From positions 1 to 64,000 of the forward strand of contig CANOFW010000013.1 of NCBI GenBank assembly GCA_947565425.1: a stretch of 64,000 nucleotides of DNA. The letters are read 5' to 3'. This DNA is from an uncultured Lachnospiraceae bacterium (GTDB taxonomy: Bacteria; Bacillota; Clostridia; Lachnospirales; Lachnospiraceae). Position 1 is the first letter of the stretch; each line of letters starts with the position of its first letter. Position numbers and translations under genes: made by a program. The notes beneath the pieces were generated by a model, which saw nothing but the letters and a program-made list of their open reading frames with translations, had not been told where the DNA came from and did not search any database. This document shows positions 1 to 7,450 of this stretch, in pieces.

Positions 1-116
1 CCTTTCACAATATCTGATAATGTAGTATATGGTACATGGCTTTCTTTCGCACACTGATAAACAGAAAGCTGCTTTTCCTTTAACAAATTCATCAATTCCA
101 TTTCTCTATTCTCCAT
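1..116 (-). CDS. Helix-turn-helix protein, N-terminal fragment
   Basis: The reading frame opens with ATG at 114-116 and runs off the left edge, so only the first 38 residues are visible. They contain a helix, then the segment QLSVYQCAKESHVPYTTLSD, which fits a DNA-binding helix-turn-helix of the XRE/phage-repressor kind (turn around the VPYTTLSD recognition helix). An in-frame stop lies 16 to 18 bases upstream of the ATG, which fixes the start region. The gene lies downstream of the tsf terminator on the same strand and is probably transcribed separately. Its target cannot be told from this fragment. Confidence 0.6.
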   Translation of the reverse strand, partial: MENREMELMNLLKEKQLSVYQCAKESHVPYTTLSDIVK

Positions 117-195
117 TTCATGGATTCTTTTCTATTGATTATAACGGTATATCGTGACAGTGTCAAGAAATGAAAATTCAACATAAAACACTAAA

Positions 196-235
196 AACCC
201 CTGCAAATGGCGCATACACACCACTTACAAGGGTT
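196..235 (-). terminator. Rho-independent terminator of the rpsB-tsf unit
   Basis: Read on the minus strand, 15 bases starting AACCCTTG pair along their full length (three G-U pairs) with 15 bases ending CAGGGGTT. The loop is 10 bases and the next bases are TTTAGTGTTTTATG. It lies 38 bases past the tsf stop codon, the expected place. Confidence 0.75.
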
Positions 236-273
236 CTCATTCCTATCTCTATTCGCCTTATTTCGACAAATTT

Positions 274-1209
274 CTACGCATTCATCTGCGCTGCAACCTC
301 AGCCGCAAAATCTTCCTGCTTCTTCTCTAATCCTTCACCAGTCTCAAAACGTACAAATCTCTTAACAGCAACTGTCTCTCCAACCTCCTTAGACACCTGC
401 TCTAAGTACTTGCCAACTGTCTGCTTGCCGTCTTCTGCCTTTACGTATACCTGATCTACCAGGCAGATTTCCTTAAGCTCTTTATTCACACGTCCCTCAA
501 TCATTCCGTTGATTACCTTCTCCGGTTTCTGGGATTCTTTAGGATCGTTCATAATCTGTGCACGCAAGATTTCCTTCTCATGTGCAATGTAGTCGTTGCT
601 GATTTCATTTCTGGAAACATATTTCGGAGAAAGCGCTGCAATCTGCATAGCTATATTGGTCATTGCCTCTTTCACGGCGTCATTGACAACTGCGGTTTCT
701 GCTTCTACGATAACACCAATTCTTCCGCCGCCATGAATATAAGATACAACACATCCATTTTCTGCAACAACTTTCTCAAATCTCCGGATATTCAAGTTTT
801 CGCCGATAACTGCTACTTTCTCTACCAGCGCGTCTTTGACTGTCTTGCTGGAATCCTCGTTCCATGCCTCTGCCATAAATGCATCCAAATCTGTTGCGTC
901 AGAATTAACTGCCTGTGTTGCAACAGCGTCAACAAATGCTTTAAACGTATCATTCTTAGCCACAAAGTCTGTCTCGGAATTAACCTCTACGACTGCCGCC
1001 GTCTTATCGTCTTTGAGCATTACCGTGCAAAGTCCTTCTGCCGCAATTCTTCCAGCCTTCTTCTCTGCCTTAGCCTGTCCATTCTTCCGCAGAAACTCTA
1101 CTGCTTCATCCATATTGCCGTTTGTTTCATTCAAAGCCTTCTTGCAGTCCATCATTCCTGCACCGGTCATTTCTCTTAATTCTTTTACCATTGCTGCTGT
1201 AATAGCCAT
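274..1209 (-). CDS. tsf: Translation elongation factor Ts
   Basis: EF-Ts is the guanine-nucleotide exchange factor that reloads EF-Tu with GTP. The 311-residue protein opens with an UBA-like domain holding the family signature LREMTGAGMMDCKKAL (residues 11-26), followed by the dimerisation core with the family motif SETDFVAKND (about residues 78-87). The start is preceded by GGAGGG. It follows rpsB on the same strand, the usual pairing, but here the two are 400 bases apart with a large folded element between them, so the ratio of S2 to EF-Ts may be set by partial termination or processing. Length and sequence are normal for the family. Confidence 0.97.
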   Translation of the reverse strand: MAITAAMVKELREMTGAGMMDCKKALNETNGNMDEAVEFLRKNGQAKAEKKAGRIAAEGLCTVMLKDDKTAAVVEVNSETDFVAKNDTFKAFVDAVATQAVNSDATDLDAFMAEAWNEDSSKTVKDALVEKVAVIGENLNIRRFEKVVAENGCVVSYIHGGGRIGVIVEAETAVVNDAVKEAMTNIAMQIAALSPKYVSRNEISNDYIAHEKEILRAQIMNDPKESQKPEKVINGMIEGRVNKELKEICLVDQVYVKAEDGKQTVGKYLEQVSKEVGETVAVKRFVRFETGEGLEKKQEDFAAEVAAQMNA

Positions 1210-1257
1210 CTCTATGCCCTCCGTTTGTGATTTATAAATTTCCAGTAACTATTCAAA

Positions 1258-1408
1258 CCCCCACGCCACAGACATGCCAGCAAAGCCGTTATTCGCCCCT
1301 CGGGTAACGGCACGCGTCGCTTCGCGTCACCTGCCATATCGTCGAAAGGCATGATAGAAATGCTTCGCATTTGCCTTCCTCCTAGGGCTTCTGTCTGTGG
1401 CTGAGGGG
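1258..1408 (-). other. Multi-hairpin element in the rpsB-tsf spacer
   Basis: The ends of this 151-base stretch are inverted repeats: GCCACAGACA at 1265-1274 pairs with TGTCTGTGGC at 1392-1401, extended by CCCC and GGGG outside. Inside lie several short hairpins, including AAATGC-TTC-GCATTT near 1359-1373, ACGCG/CGCGT near 1312-1327 and GCCGTTA/TAACGGC near 1285-1311. No reading frame fits. It could be a structured RNA processed from the rpsB-tsf transcript or a small mobile palindromic element; I do not recognise a known RNA family. It shares short words with the element at 38860-39041. Confidence 0.6.
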
Positions 1409-1410
1409 AT

Positions 1411-1479
1411 TATCACCTCCTTGGTAATAGCAATTCATCTTTATCAAATAAACTTGATTGAACGTTCTATATTGCTATT
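1411..1479 (-). promoter_or_regulatory. Extended Shine-Dalgarno word without a start codon, behind a hairpin
   Basis: On the minus strand, AAGGAGGTGATA (1411-1422) matches almost the whole anti-Shine-Dalgarno end of 16S rRNA, yet no ATG, GTG or TTG follows at a usable distance. Just upstream a 9-base perfect inverted repeat (1426-1434 with 1471-1479) forms a hairpin. The pair sits immediately before the multi-hairpin element. The role is unknown; a ribosome-binding or ribosome-sequestering segment of a regulatory RNA is one possibility. Confidence 0.35.
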
Positions 1480-1526
1480 TCCAGAGTGTTCTGAATAGTT
1501 ACAAATTCCAAATAATTACCATAATT

Positions 1527-1552
1527 GAGGACAGGCAATATTGTCTGTCCTC
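1527..1552 (-). terminator. Hairpin after rpsB, possibly a partial terminator
   Basis: GAGGACAG pairs with CTGTCCTC around a self-complementary CAATATTG. It starts 60 bases past the rpsB stop. The bases after it are AT-rich but lack a clean run of T, so read-through into tsf is likely. Confidence 0.45.
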
Positions 1553-1611
1553 GCACTTATATACATAAATCTGCCGCTGGTACAACGAATATCAATACTT
1601 CATTGTACTCA

Positions 1612-2343
1612 TTATTCCTCTACTGTCTCCTCCGCAGCTACTGCTGCCTCTTCTTCGATTGCTCCCTGGTTCGCTTCCACAACAGCATCTGCCATCTTAG
1701 AAACAATCAATTTAACAGCTCTGATTGCATCGTCATTACCCGGAATTACATAATCCAGTTCTTCCGGATCACAGTTTGTATCACAAATACCAATCAGAGG
1801 AATACCCAATGTATGAGCTTCCTGCACGCAAATTCTTTCTTTCTTAGGATCAACAACAAAAATTGCATCTGGGATTCTCTTCATCTCCTTGATTCCACCA
1901 AGGTTCTTCTCCAATTTCTCCCATTCCTTCTTTAATGCGATAACTTCCTTCTTTGGAAGTACATCAAACGTACCATCTTCTGCCATGGTCTCAATTGCTT
2001 TCAATCTACCGATACGGCTCTGGATTGTCTTGAAATTGGTAAGCATGCCACCCAACCATCTCTCATTAACATAGAACATTCCACAACGCTCTGCTTCTGC
2101 TTTAATCGCATCCTGTGCCTGCTTCTTCGTACCTACAAAAAGAATTGTTCCGCCTTCCGCTACAAGCTCTGCAACTGCCTTATAAGCCTCATCGACCTTG
2201 CCCACAGACTTCTGCAAATCAATGATGTAAATACCATTTCTCTCTGTGTAGATGTAAGGAGCCATTTTCGGATTCCATCTTCTTGTCTGATGTCCAAAGT
2301 GAACACCCGCTTCTAATAACTGTTTCATTGAAATAACGCCCAT
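1612..2343 (-). CDS. rpsB: 30S ribosomal protein S2
   Basis: S2 is a late-binding protein of the small ribosomal subunit. The protein has the family opening [20 protein letters not shown], the block [12 protein letters not shown] and the segment [16 protein letters not shown] typical of bacterial S2. I place the start at the ATG at 2341-2343 because GGAGGT lies 7 bases upstream at 2351-2356; an earlier in-frame ATG overlaps that ribosome binding site. The C-terminus is a short Glu/Ala-rich tail. It has its own promoter and a leader of about 130 bases, so it need not depend on the flagellar operon upstream. Confidence 0.97.
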   Translation of the reverse strand: MGVISMKQLLEAGVHFGHQTRRWNPKMAPYIYTERNGIYIIDLQKSVGKVDEAYKAVAELVAEGGTILFVGTKKQAQDAIKAEAERCGMFYVNERWLGGMLTNFKTIQSRIGRLKAIETMAEDGTFDVLPKKEVIALKKEWEKLEKNLGGIKEMKRIPDAIFVVDPKKERICVQEAHTLGIPLIGICDTNCDPEELDYVIPGNDDAIRAVKLIVSKMADAVVEANQGAIEEEAAVAAEETVEE

Positions 2344-2506
2344 TTTTCTTACCTCCATTGGTTATAATCTTCCATGTGCTTCTTCTCAAAAAATTACCGT
2401 AAGGCACCGATTTTTCAATCTGCACATGTGTTTACTTAGCTTCAACATTGTCATATATACACACAATGTCTGGCGACATTATAGCATACCGACATTTTAC
2501 TGGCAA
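2344..2506 (-). promoter_or_regulatory. SigA promoter and leader of rpsB
   Basis: TTGCCA (2501-2506) and TATAAT (2478-2483) are separated by 17 bases, a near-consensus vegetative promoter. Transcription should begin near 2471. The first bases of the transcript would form a hairpin, ACATTGT (2463-2469 on the plus strand reads its complement) with ACAATGT, spanning 2445-2469. The remaining 100-base leader could carry S2 autoregulation, which I infer only from its length. Confidence 0.75.
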
Positions 2507-2517
2507 GCCTTTTTTCC

Positions 2518-3108
2518 CTATTTCTGTAAAATTTCAATAATCTCATCTGGAGTTGCGCCTGCCGGAATTTGATAAACGCCCACCTTCAGATCCTGGTCTG
2601 CACCCTTCTGTGTCAAATATTTATTAAAGGACGCCGCATCGGAAATCAAACCAGCCTGAAAAAGTTTTTGACTAACTGTGTCAGAATACTCTCCTTGTTT
2701 AATTTCAATTTGTACAGAACCCTTACTGCTATCTAACACCGTACTGCTGTTTGGCAACTTTACCGTACTATCCGTCTCTTGTTCATCGACTCGCGTTTTA
2801 TCATCCCCATCTTGCGCTGCATCAGTTTGACTCTTGCTTGAATCAATCTTACTGTCGTCTGCTTGAACCTTAGCGCCTTCTCCTTTTGCCTCCGGCTTTG
2901 AGACTTCATCCTCTGTCTGCTTGACATCCTCTTGCCCGGAAAGATCATCTGCATCCTCCGGCATTACCATCCCTAATAGCCTGGCACGCTCTATGATTTC
3001 CGTATCCGTCATCGTTTCTTTCTTATTGCCGGAAAGGGCAATTCCCATAATGATTGCCGTGCAGATAATTCCAATGCCCAATCCTCGCAAATAATATTTT
3101 AGCTTCAT
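2518..3108 (-). CDS. Membrane-anchored MltG-like (YceG) accessory domain protein
   Basis: The 196-residue protein has a single N-terminal membrane segment (about residues 8-26), a long Lys/Glu/Asp/Ser-rich linker (about 45-125) and a C-terminal 65-residue domain. That domain ends GVYQIPAGATPDEIIEIL, which matches the LysM-like subdomain of the MltG/YceG endolytic transglycosylases. The catalytic MltG domain with its active-site Glu is absent, so it probably binds peptidoglycan or a partner rather than cutting it. It lies 3 bases after the SwrB-like gene and before the rpsB promoter, at the tail of the fla/che operon. Database naming as MltG would be misleading for enzyme function. Confidence 0.7.
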   Translation of the reverse strand: MKLKYYLRGLGIGIICTAIIMGIALSGNKKETMTDTEIIERARLLGMVMPEDADDLSGQEDVKQTEDEVSKPEAKGEGAKVQADDSKIDSSKSQTDAAQDGDDKTRVDEQETDSTVKLPNSSTVLDSSKGSVQIEIKQGEYSDTVSQKLFQAGLISDAASFNKYLTQKGADQDLKVGVYQIPAGATPDEIIEILQK

Positions 3109-3111
3109 AAC

Positions 3112-3825
3112 TTATAACTCTTCCTCTCTGAATAATCCAATCACAAGCCTTACCTCTCCAATGCCTAGCCCCAATTCCCTAGCAATCTCTATCGCTGACT
3201 TGCCATCCTTGTATTTTTCCAAAATCAAGCGGTTATGGTTTAACTGTTCGCCTTCCTGCGGTTTTGGTGCTGCTTCCTTCTTAGCTACCACCTCATTGGC
3301 AACAGGTTCTGCAATCACAGGCGGCTCCTGTTGTATCTGCCGGGCTTCCTGGACTTTGCGGATGATTTCATCAGATTCCGCTACCGTTTTCTCCACATTC
3401 TGTTCCAATTCTTCCAAATGGATACCAAGCTGTGCAAGATTTCCGGCATATTTCGTCAATTCCGAATGTTTGTCATTTAGCATACTATACAAAAACATAA
3501 CTTCATTATGCGTCTTATTAATAGATTCCAGAACGGTATCTGAATACTCCGTCAGTACTCGCATTTTTTCATTGGTCTCTTTGTCTAGCGCCCGCTCTAC
3601 AATCTCCATGGATTTTTCAATGGAATGGTCAATGACCTGGTCTACCATGTTATCCACTTTCTTTTGAGCATCATTCAAATTCCGTTCCAGAATCTTTTGC
3701 ATCTCTTCCGTACTCAGCTCTGAAAGCTTGTTCAATTCACTATTAGATAATTTCTCTGTGATAAAAAAACTGGCAATCATCAGAACAATCCCAACTACTA
3801 ATAAACAAATTTCTAATGTGCTCAT
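3112..3825 (-). CDS. SwrB-like DUF6115 protein (flagellar export activation, inferred)
   Basis: The 237-residue protein starts with one hydrophobic segment (about residues 5-24), continues as a long coiled coil, and ends in a small helix-turn-helix-like module (HNRLILEKYKDGKSAIEIARELG...). The C-terminal module identifies DUF6115. In Bacillus subtilis the gene between sigD and rpsB is swrB, which encodes a short membrane-anchored protein of the same layout that promotes assembly of the flagellar export apparatus. Position and architecture here agree, so I infer the same role; sequence homology to SwrB itself was not tested. The start ATG follows a weak TAGGTATAGAG ribosome binding site. Confidence 0.65.
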   Translation of the reverse strand: MSTLEICLLVVGIVLMIASFFITEKLSNSELNKLSELSTEEMQKILERNLNDAQKKVDNMVDQVIDHSIEKSMEIVERALDKETNEKMRVLTEYSDTVLESINKTHNEVMFLYSMLNDKHSELTKYAGNLAQLGIHLEELEQNVEKTVAESDEIIRKVQEARQIQQEPPVIAEPVANEVVAKKEAAPKPQEGEQLNHNRLILEKYKDGKSAIEIARELGLGIGEVRLVIGLFREEEL

Positions 3826-3833
3826 CTCTATAC

Positions 3834-4154
3834 CTACACCTTCATGTCAAAGCCTCCCACACGAGTCTTTGCGCTTGCCTTTCCACCGTTCTCTTTCTCT
3901 TTCTTTTTCTTCTTCTGATTCCGAAGATTCTCATATTCATTACTTCCTTTTTCGCGAGCGTCATACTTCTGCTCCGGATTCTCCGAATCATTTGCCTGAT
4001 TCACCTGATGCATATGCTGTGCCGTTTCTTTGGCAAACTGTGTCTGCACATTTTGCTGTTGCAGCATAGGTCTGTTATCTTCATTTTGCTTTAAAGCGCT
4101 CACATCCTGGCTTCTCTGTACTACTCCATGAAATTCCACTGGCCTGATAGACAT
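3834..4154 (-). CDS. Unknown basic protein of the fla/che operon
   Basis: The protein is about 106 residues long if started at the ATG at 4152-4154, which has GGAAGGAG upstream; a longer form would begin at 4181. It opens MSIRPVEFHGVVQRSQDV, continues with a Gln/His-rich middle and a very Lys-rich stretch (NQKKKKKEKENGGK) and shows no membrane segment or known domain. It sits 9 bases before the SwrB-like gene and after fapA, so it is co-transcribed with late flagellar genes. The basic, probably disordered sequence could bind RNA, DNA or an acidic partner, but I cannot assign a function. Confidence 0.6.
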   Translation of the reverse strand: MSIRPVEFHGVVQRSQDVSALKQNEDNRPMLQQQNVQTQFAKETAQHMHQVNQANDSENPEQKYDAREKGSNEYENLRNQKKKKKEKENGGKASAKTRVGGFDMKV

Positions 4155-4190
4155 TTCACACCACTCCTTCCTCCCTGCCAATCTCCGTTT

Positions 4191-5792
4191 TTACAAAGGA
4201 CGAGCCACAATCTCTCCATGATCCTTGACATATCTTGTGCAAGAACGTTCTGATTTGATATTCATATTCACATCAGAAATGGTAATGCTCACGCCAGGAT
4301 AAATGGTTCCTTTTATTTTTATCTTTGCATTGTTAGACATCTGAATCTTTTCATGCAGCTTTTTCATCTCCAACTGCAATTCCGCCAATTTTTCCTGCTC
4401 TTTCTTGAAACTTTGAGCCACTGCCTGGACATGCTGTACACGCTCCGGCGTAACCTTTTCCTTCTTCTTTAGCTTTTCATTGAAATTCACAAGAATTGGA
4501 CGCATCTTATCCATATTTTCTTTTACTTTTGCCGCTTGCTCATTCAATTCATCATAACGAACTTTAACCGCGGGCGGCGCGCCGACTTCTATCTGAGTCA
4601 CTGTTCCCATTGCAGAACCCATTGTCTGAGCCTCCACAACATTTCCGGCACGAATCAATCCTCCGCTTACAAATCCTTTCTTTCCGCTAACACGGATATC
4701 TGCTTCCGCAGAAACCTGGCTATGCAAAATACATCCTGTCTCGATAAATCCACCAGAAACTACAATGGCATTTTCAATAAATTTTGAAATAATATTTCCT
4801 TTTGCCTCTACCCGCCCCTTACTTCTTCCGTTAATTCCTCGTTTAACAATAATCTGTCCGCCAGCCGATAAAAATGCCGCCTCCACAACACCTTCAACGA
4901 TAATATCTCCTTTTGCCGTAACAGAAAATCCCGTTTTCACATTACCTTTTATGGTAACATTCCCATCATACACAATATTTCCCGTAGCATTATCTACATC
5001 CGCTGGAACGTCATAAACGTCTGCCACAAAAACTTTACCATTTACCAAACTTGCATGCCCGGTAACATTGGAATAAATTTCTGTTTTATCTTCTGAAAGT
5101 GTAATATTATTTGAAAAATCAAGTTTTAAATTTTTTTCCTGACGTCCCTGTACGGGACCGCCATACACATCTATGCCTGCTTTCCCCAAAACTACCGGGT
5201 GAAGCTTTGCCAACATCTGCCCTGCTTCCACACGGCTAATCGTATTCAAATCACGATAATCTACGCTGCCATCTTCATTCTTCTTTGGTCTGAGATTATG
5301 ATTGGTGTTAAAGAAATATTCAATCCATGCATCTTCTCCATTGAGTGGCGGGGTTCCCTTTGCAAAAACATAATCCACACAATACTGACGGTCTGACAAA
5401 AATTTATGGATTGCATCCATATCAATACCGTTCGTAATACTCCTGGATTGCAAATCTCCAAGAATCTCCTTTTCTGTCATCAATGCCCCATTATTTGACG
5501 GAGCATGAAAACGACAAAACGCTAACATTTTGTCACCGGAAACGGTTACTTCCATCTGTTCGCTCTCATAAATTGCCCGCCCATCTCCGACATAGATCTG
5601 CCGGACCTGCTGTGTAGGCACTGTAACGGCATCGTTCAATTCTTTGAGTTTATATTTGTTAAAACCTTTGATGTCCAGATATTCCGTAACCTCTTTTAGC
5701 TCCAGCTTTTTACCGCCTTCTTCCGGTGGGATAATCTGGAGTATAGTTTTTGTGTCGCTGATATCTAGTTTAAAATATGCATTTCTATCCAT
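4191..5792 (-). CDS. fapA: FapA family (DUF342) flagellar assembly protein A
   Basis: The 533-residue protein has the DUF342 layout: an N-terminal alpha/beta domain, a central right-handed beta-helix of short repeats (for example GNIVYDGNVTIKGNVKTG and GDIIVEGVVEAAFLSAGG, about residues 265-310), a coiled coil around 410-480 and a short beta C-terminus. The family is common beside flagellar or polysaccharide genes; its molecular role is not settled. A strong GGAGGG lies 6 bases before the ATG, and the gene begins 14 bases after sigD, so it is translated from the same message. A role in cell-envelope or flagellar placement is likely but inferred from context. Confidence 0.85.
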   Translation of the reverse strand: MDRNAYFKLDISDTKTILQIIPPEEGGKKLELKEVTEYLDIKGFNKYKLKELNDAVTVPTQQVRQIYVGDGRAIYESEQMEVTVSGDKMLAFCRFHAPSNNGALMTEKEILGDLQSRSITNGIDMDAIHKFLSDRQYCVDYVFAKGTPPLNGEDAWIEYFFNTNHNLRPKKNEDGSVDYRDLNTISRVEAGQMLAKLHPVVLGKAGIDVYGGPVQGRQEKNLKLDFSNNITLSEDKTEIYSNVTGHASLVNGKVFVADVYDVPADVDNATGNIVYDGNVTIKGNVKTGFSVTAKGDIIVEGVVEAAFLSAGGQIIVKRGINGRSKGRVEAKGNIISKFIENAIVVSGGFIETGCILHSQVSAEADIRVSGKKGFVSGGLIRAGNVVEAQTMGSAMGTVTQIEVGAPPAVKVRYDELNEQAAKVKENMDKMRPILVNFNEKLKKKEKVTPERVQHVQAVAQSFKKEQEKLAELQLEMKKLHEKIQMSNNAKIKIKGTIYPGVSITISDVNMNIKSERSCTRYVKDHGEIVARPL

Positions 5793-5805
5793 CTAAACCC
5801 TCCAT

Positions 5806-6570
5806 CTAATCCGTCAATATATTCATATACGGCCCCATAGTCTTTCTCATTTTAAGTAACGCTTTCGTATGAAGCTGGGAAACTCTGGACTCTGAAACTT
5901 CCAGAACATTGCTGATTTCCTTCAAAGTCAAATCCTCATAATAATACAAGGTAATTACTTTCCGCTCCTTCTCCGTAAGCAGATCTAAAGATTTCCCAAG
6001 TACTTTTTTCAATTCATCTTCTGCTATAGCGTCCTCCGGCTGAATAAAATGCGAATTGCCTTTCGCATCCATAACCGGTTCCATCCCTTGCTCTACATAC
6101 TCGTTCAGGGAAACCATACTGGTAATCTTGAGCTGAGACTGCCAATTCAACAACTCATCTCCACTTACTTCCAATTCTTCCGCAATCTCCTCATCCGACG
6201 CGGTTCTCCCTGTCCGTTCTTCTACCTTCCTAATTGCTGCCTCAATCTTTTTTTGTTTCTGTCTAACAGTTCGTGGAATCCAATCCATCTTACGAATCTG
6301 ATCCAAAATAGAACCGCGAATTCTCAGACTGGCATACGTTTCAAATTTTACGTCTTTTTTGACATCAAATTTATCTATAGCATCAATTAATCCGAAAATG
6401 CCATAGCCCACTAAATCATCATATTCCACATTATAACCCAGATACATACTTAAACGCCCTGCCACAATTTTGACTAATGGCGCATATTCCACAATAATCT
6501 GTTCTCTTAATTCCGGCGTAGGCCTTTTTAAAAATTCAGCCCATAAATGCTCTCTTTCTGCTGCGTTCAT
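5806..6570 (-). CDS. sigD: Flagellar sigma factor SigD (FliA/WhiG type)
   Basis: This 254-residue sigma-28 factor directs late flagellar and chemotaxis promoters. It has region 2 (IVEYAPLVKIVAGRL, DDLVGYGIFGLIDAIDKFD), the FliA-typical KKDVKFETYASLRIRGSILD, the WIPRTVRQK segment, region 3, and a region 4 helix-turn-helix (LTLKEISNVLEVSESRVSQL). As in Bacillus subtilis it is near the end of the fla/che operon, a position that makes its level sensitive to how far transcription proceeds. A hairpin lies just upstream. No anti-sigma factor FlgM is in this window. Confidence 0.95.
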   Translation of the reverse strand: MNAAEREHLWAEFLKRPTPELREQIIVEYAPLVKIVAGRLSMYLGYNVEYDDLVGYGIFGLIDAIDKFDVKKDVKFETYASLRIRGSILDQIRKMDWIPRTVRQKQKKIEAAIRKVEERTGRTASDEEIAEELEVSGDELLNWQSQLKITSMVSLNEYVEQGMEPVMDAKGNSHFIQPEDAIAEDELKKVLGKSLDLLTEKERKVITLYYYEDLTLKEISNVLEVSESRVSQLHTKALLKMRKTMGPYMNILTD

Positions 6571-6588
6571 TCAAAGCCCCCAAGACTA

Positions 6589-6614
6589 CGGAAATCCCGG
6601 CATCGGGCATTCCG
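6589..6614 (-). promoter_or_regulatory. Intercistronic hairpin upstream of sigD
   Basis: CGGAA/TTCCG and CCCG/CGGG arms form a hairpin with a GCAT loop in the 77-base gap before sigD. No T-run follows, so it is not a standard terminator. It could slow polymerase or stabilise the sigD message end. Confidence 0.4.
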
Positions 6615-6647
6615 TTTATAGTTATGTATTGCCTACAAAATTCTGAT

Positions 6648-6938
6648 TTACTTTTGGGTAAAATCTTCTGCAAAGTCCTCTGCCGCTTCTTCAGAGCTTT
6701 CGCCCTCCTGTGCGTCAGATTCCTCTCCCGCCTCTTCCGTGGCCTCTTCTTCTGGCTCTTCCTTGAAATTTTTATCCAGCACTAGTTTTGCAATGCATCC
6801 TAGAATATAAAAAGATAATAAAACAATCACCAGCGTTCGTACGAACTGCCCTGTTTCCATTTGCATTGTAAAACCTAATATACAGGTGATGAAACCTGCA
6901 ATGAGTGTAATCATTACCGGTACCTGTTTCGTCTTCAT
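6648..6938 (-). CDS. Small membrane protein with acidic tail
   Basis: The 96-residue protein has two hydrophobic segments (about residues 7-25 and 32-52) and an extremely acidic C-terminal tail of repeated Glu and Asp that would face the cytoplasm if both ends are inside. I recognise no domain. It sits between cheD and sigD, with a GGGTGA ribosome binding site, and is clearly part of the operon. A charged cytoplasmic tail next to the flagellar machinery could dock a basic partner, such as the Lys-rich protein encoded at 3834-4154, but that is speculation. Confidence 0.65.
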   Translation of the reverse strand: MKTKQVPVMITLIAGFITCILGFTMQMETGQFVRTLVIVLLSFYILGCIAKLVLDKNFKEEPEEEATEEAGEESDAQEGESSEEAAEDFAEDFTQK

Positions 6939-6951
6939 AACATATCACCCT

Positions 6952-7434
6952 TTAAATAATTTTTAATGTTTTTCCTACTGCCTTAATATAGAAATCTCCT
7001 GTCTCCGGATACAGTTCGACAGTTCGCCCATAATTGAGCCCCGTATCTTCTGCAAGCAATGGAATTCCCAACTGATTCAACTTTGCTTTCGAGGCAATCG
7101 CATTGCGCTCTCCCACGTTACCGACACCCGATACCCCTTTAACCTCGAACATTTTAGCTCCGCCTGCAATTTTTGCGACAAGTCTCCGCCTGTTGGCACC
7201 TGCCATCGTTACTCTCCTAATTAATTCCTCAATCCCTGTGTCTGCAAATTTGGCAATATTTGAATTATTCCTCATCTGCGTACTATCCGGAAGCATGATA
7301 TGTGCCAGACCGCCAACTTTGGTAACGGGATCGTATACTGCAATCCCAATACACGATCCTAACCCCAGCGTAGTAATCATATCCGGTGCTTTGCATATAT
7401 TCAAATCTGCCATTCCAACTTTAATTGTTGCCAT
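6952..7434 (-). CDS. cheD: Chemoreceptor glutamine deamidase CheD
   Basis: CheD deamidates glutamines of chemoreceptors and, in the Bacillus and Thermotoga systems, interacts with CheC. The 160-residue protein carries the catalytic signature GLGSCIGIAVYDP with Cys28 and, 17 residues later, His45 in GGLAHIMLPDS; Thr21/Thr22 completes the triad. The ATG has GAGGAG upstream. It follows cheC directly, with 16 bases between. Length and motifs are standard, so it should be active. Confidence 0.95.
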   Translation of the reverse strand: MATIKVGMADLNICKAPDMITTLGLGSCIGIAVYDPVTKVGGLAHIMLPDSTQMRNNSNIAKFADTGIEELIRRVTMAGANRRRLVAKIAGGAKMFEVKGVSGVGNVGERNAIASKAKLNQLGIPLLAEDTGLNYGRTVELYPETGDFYIKAVGKTLKII

Positions 7435-7450
7435 GATCTGTCAGCTCCTC

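Noticed and set aside
580-1179. Long plus-strand frame opposite tsf
   Set aside because: It is the mirror of a certain gene on the minus strand, has no ribosome binding site and no recognisable protein features.
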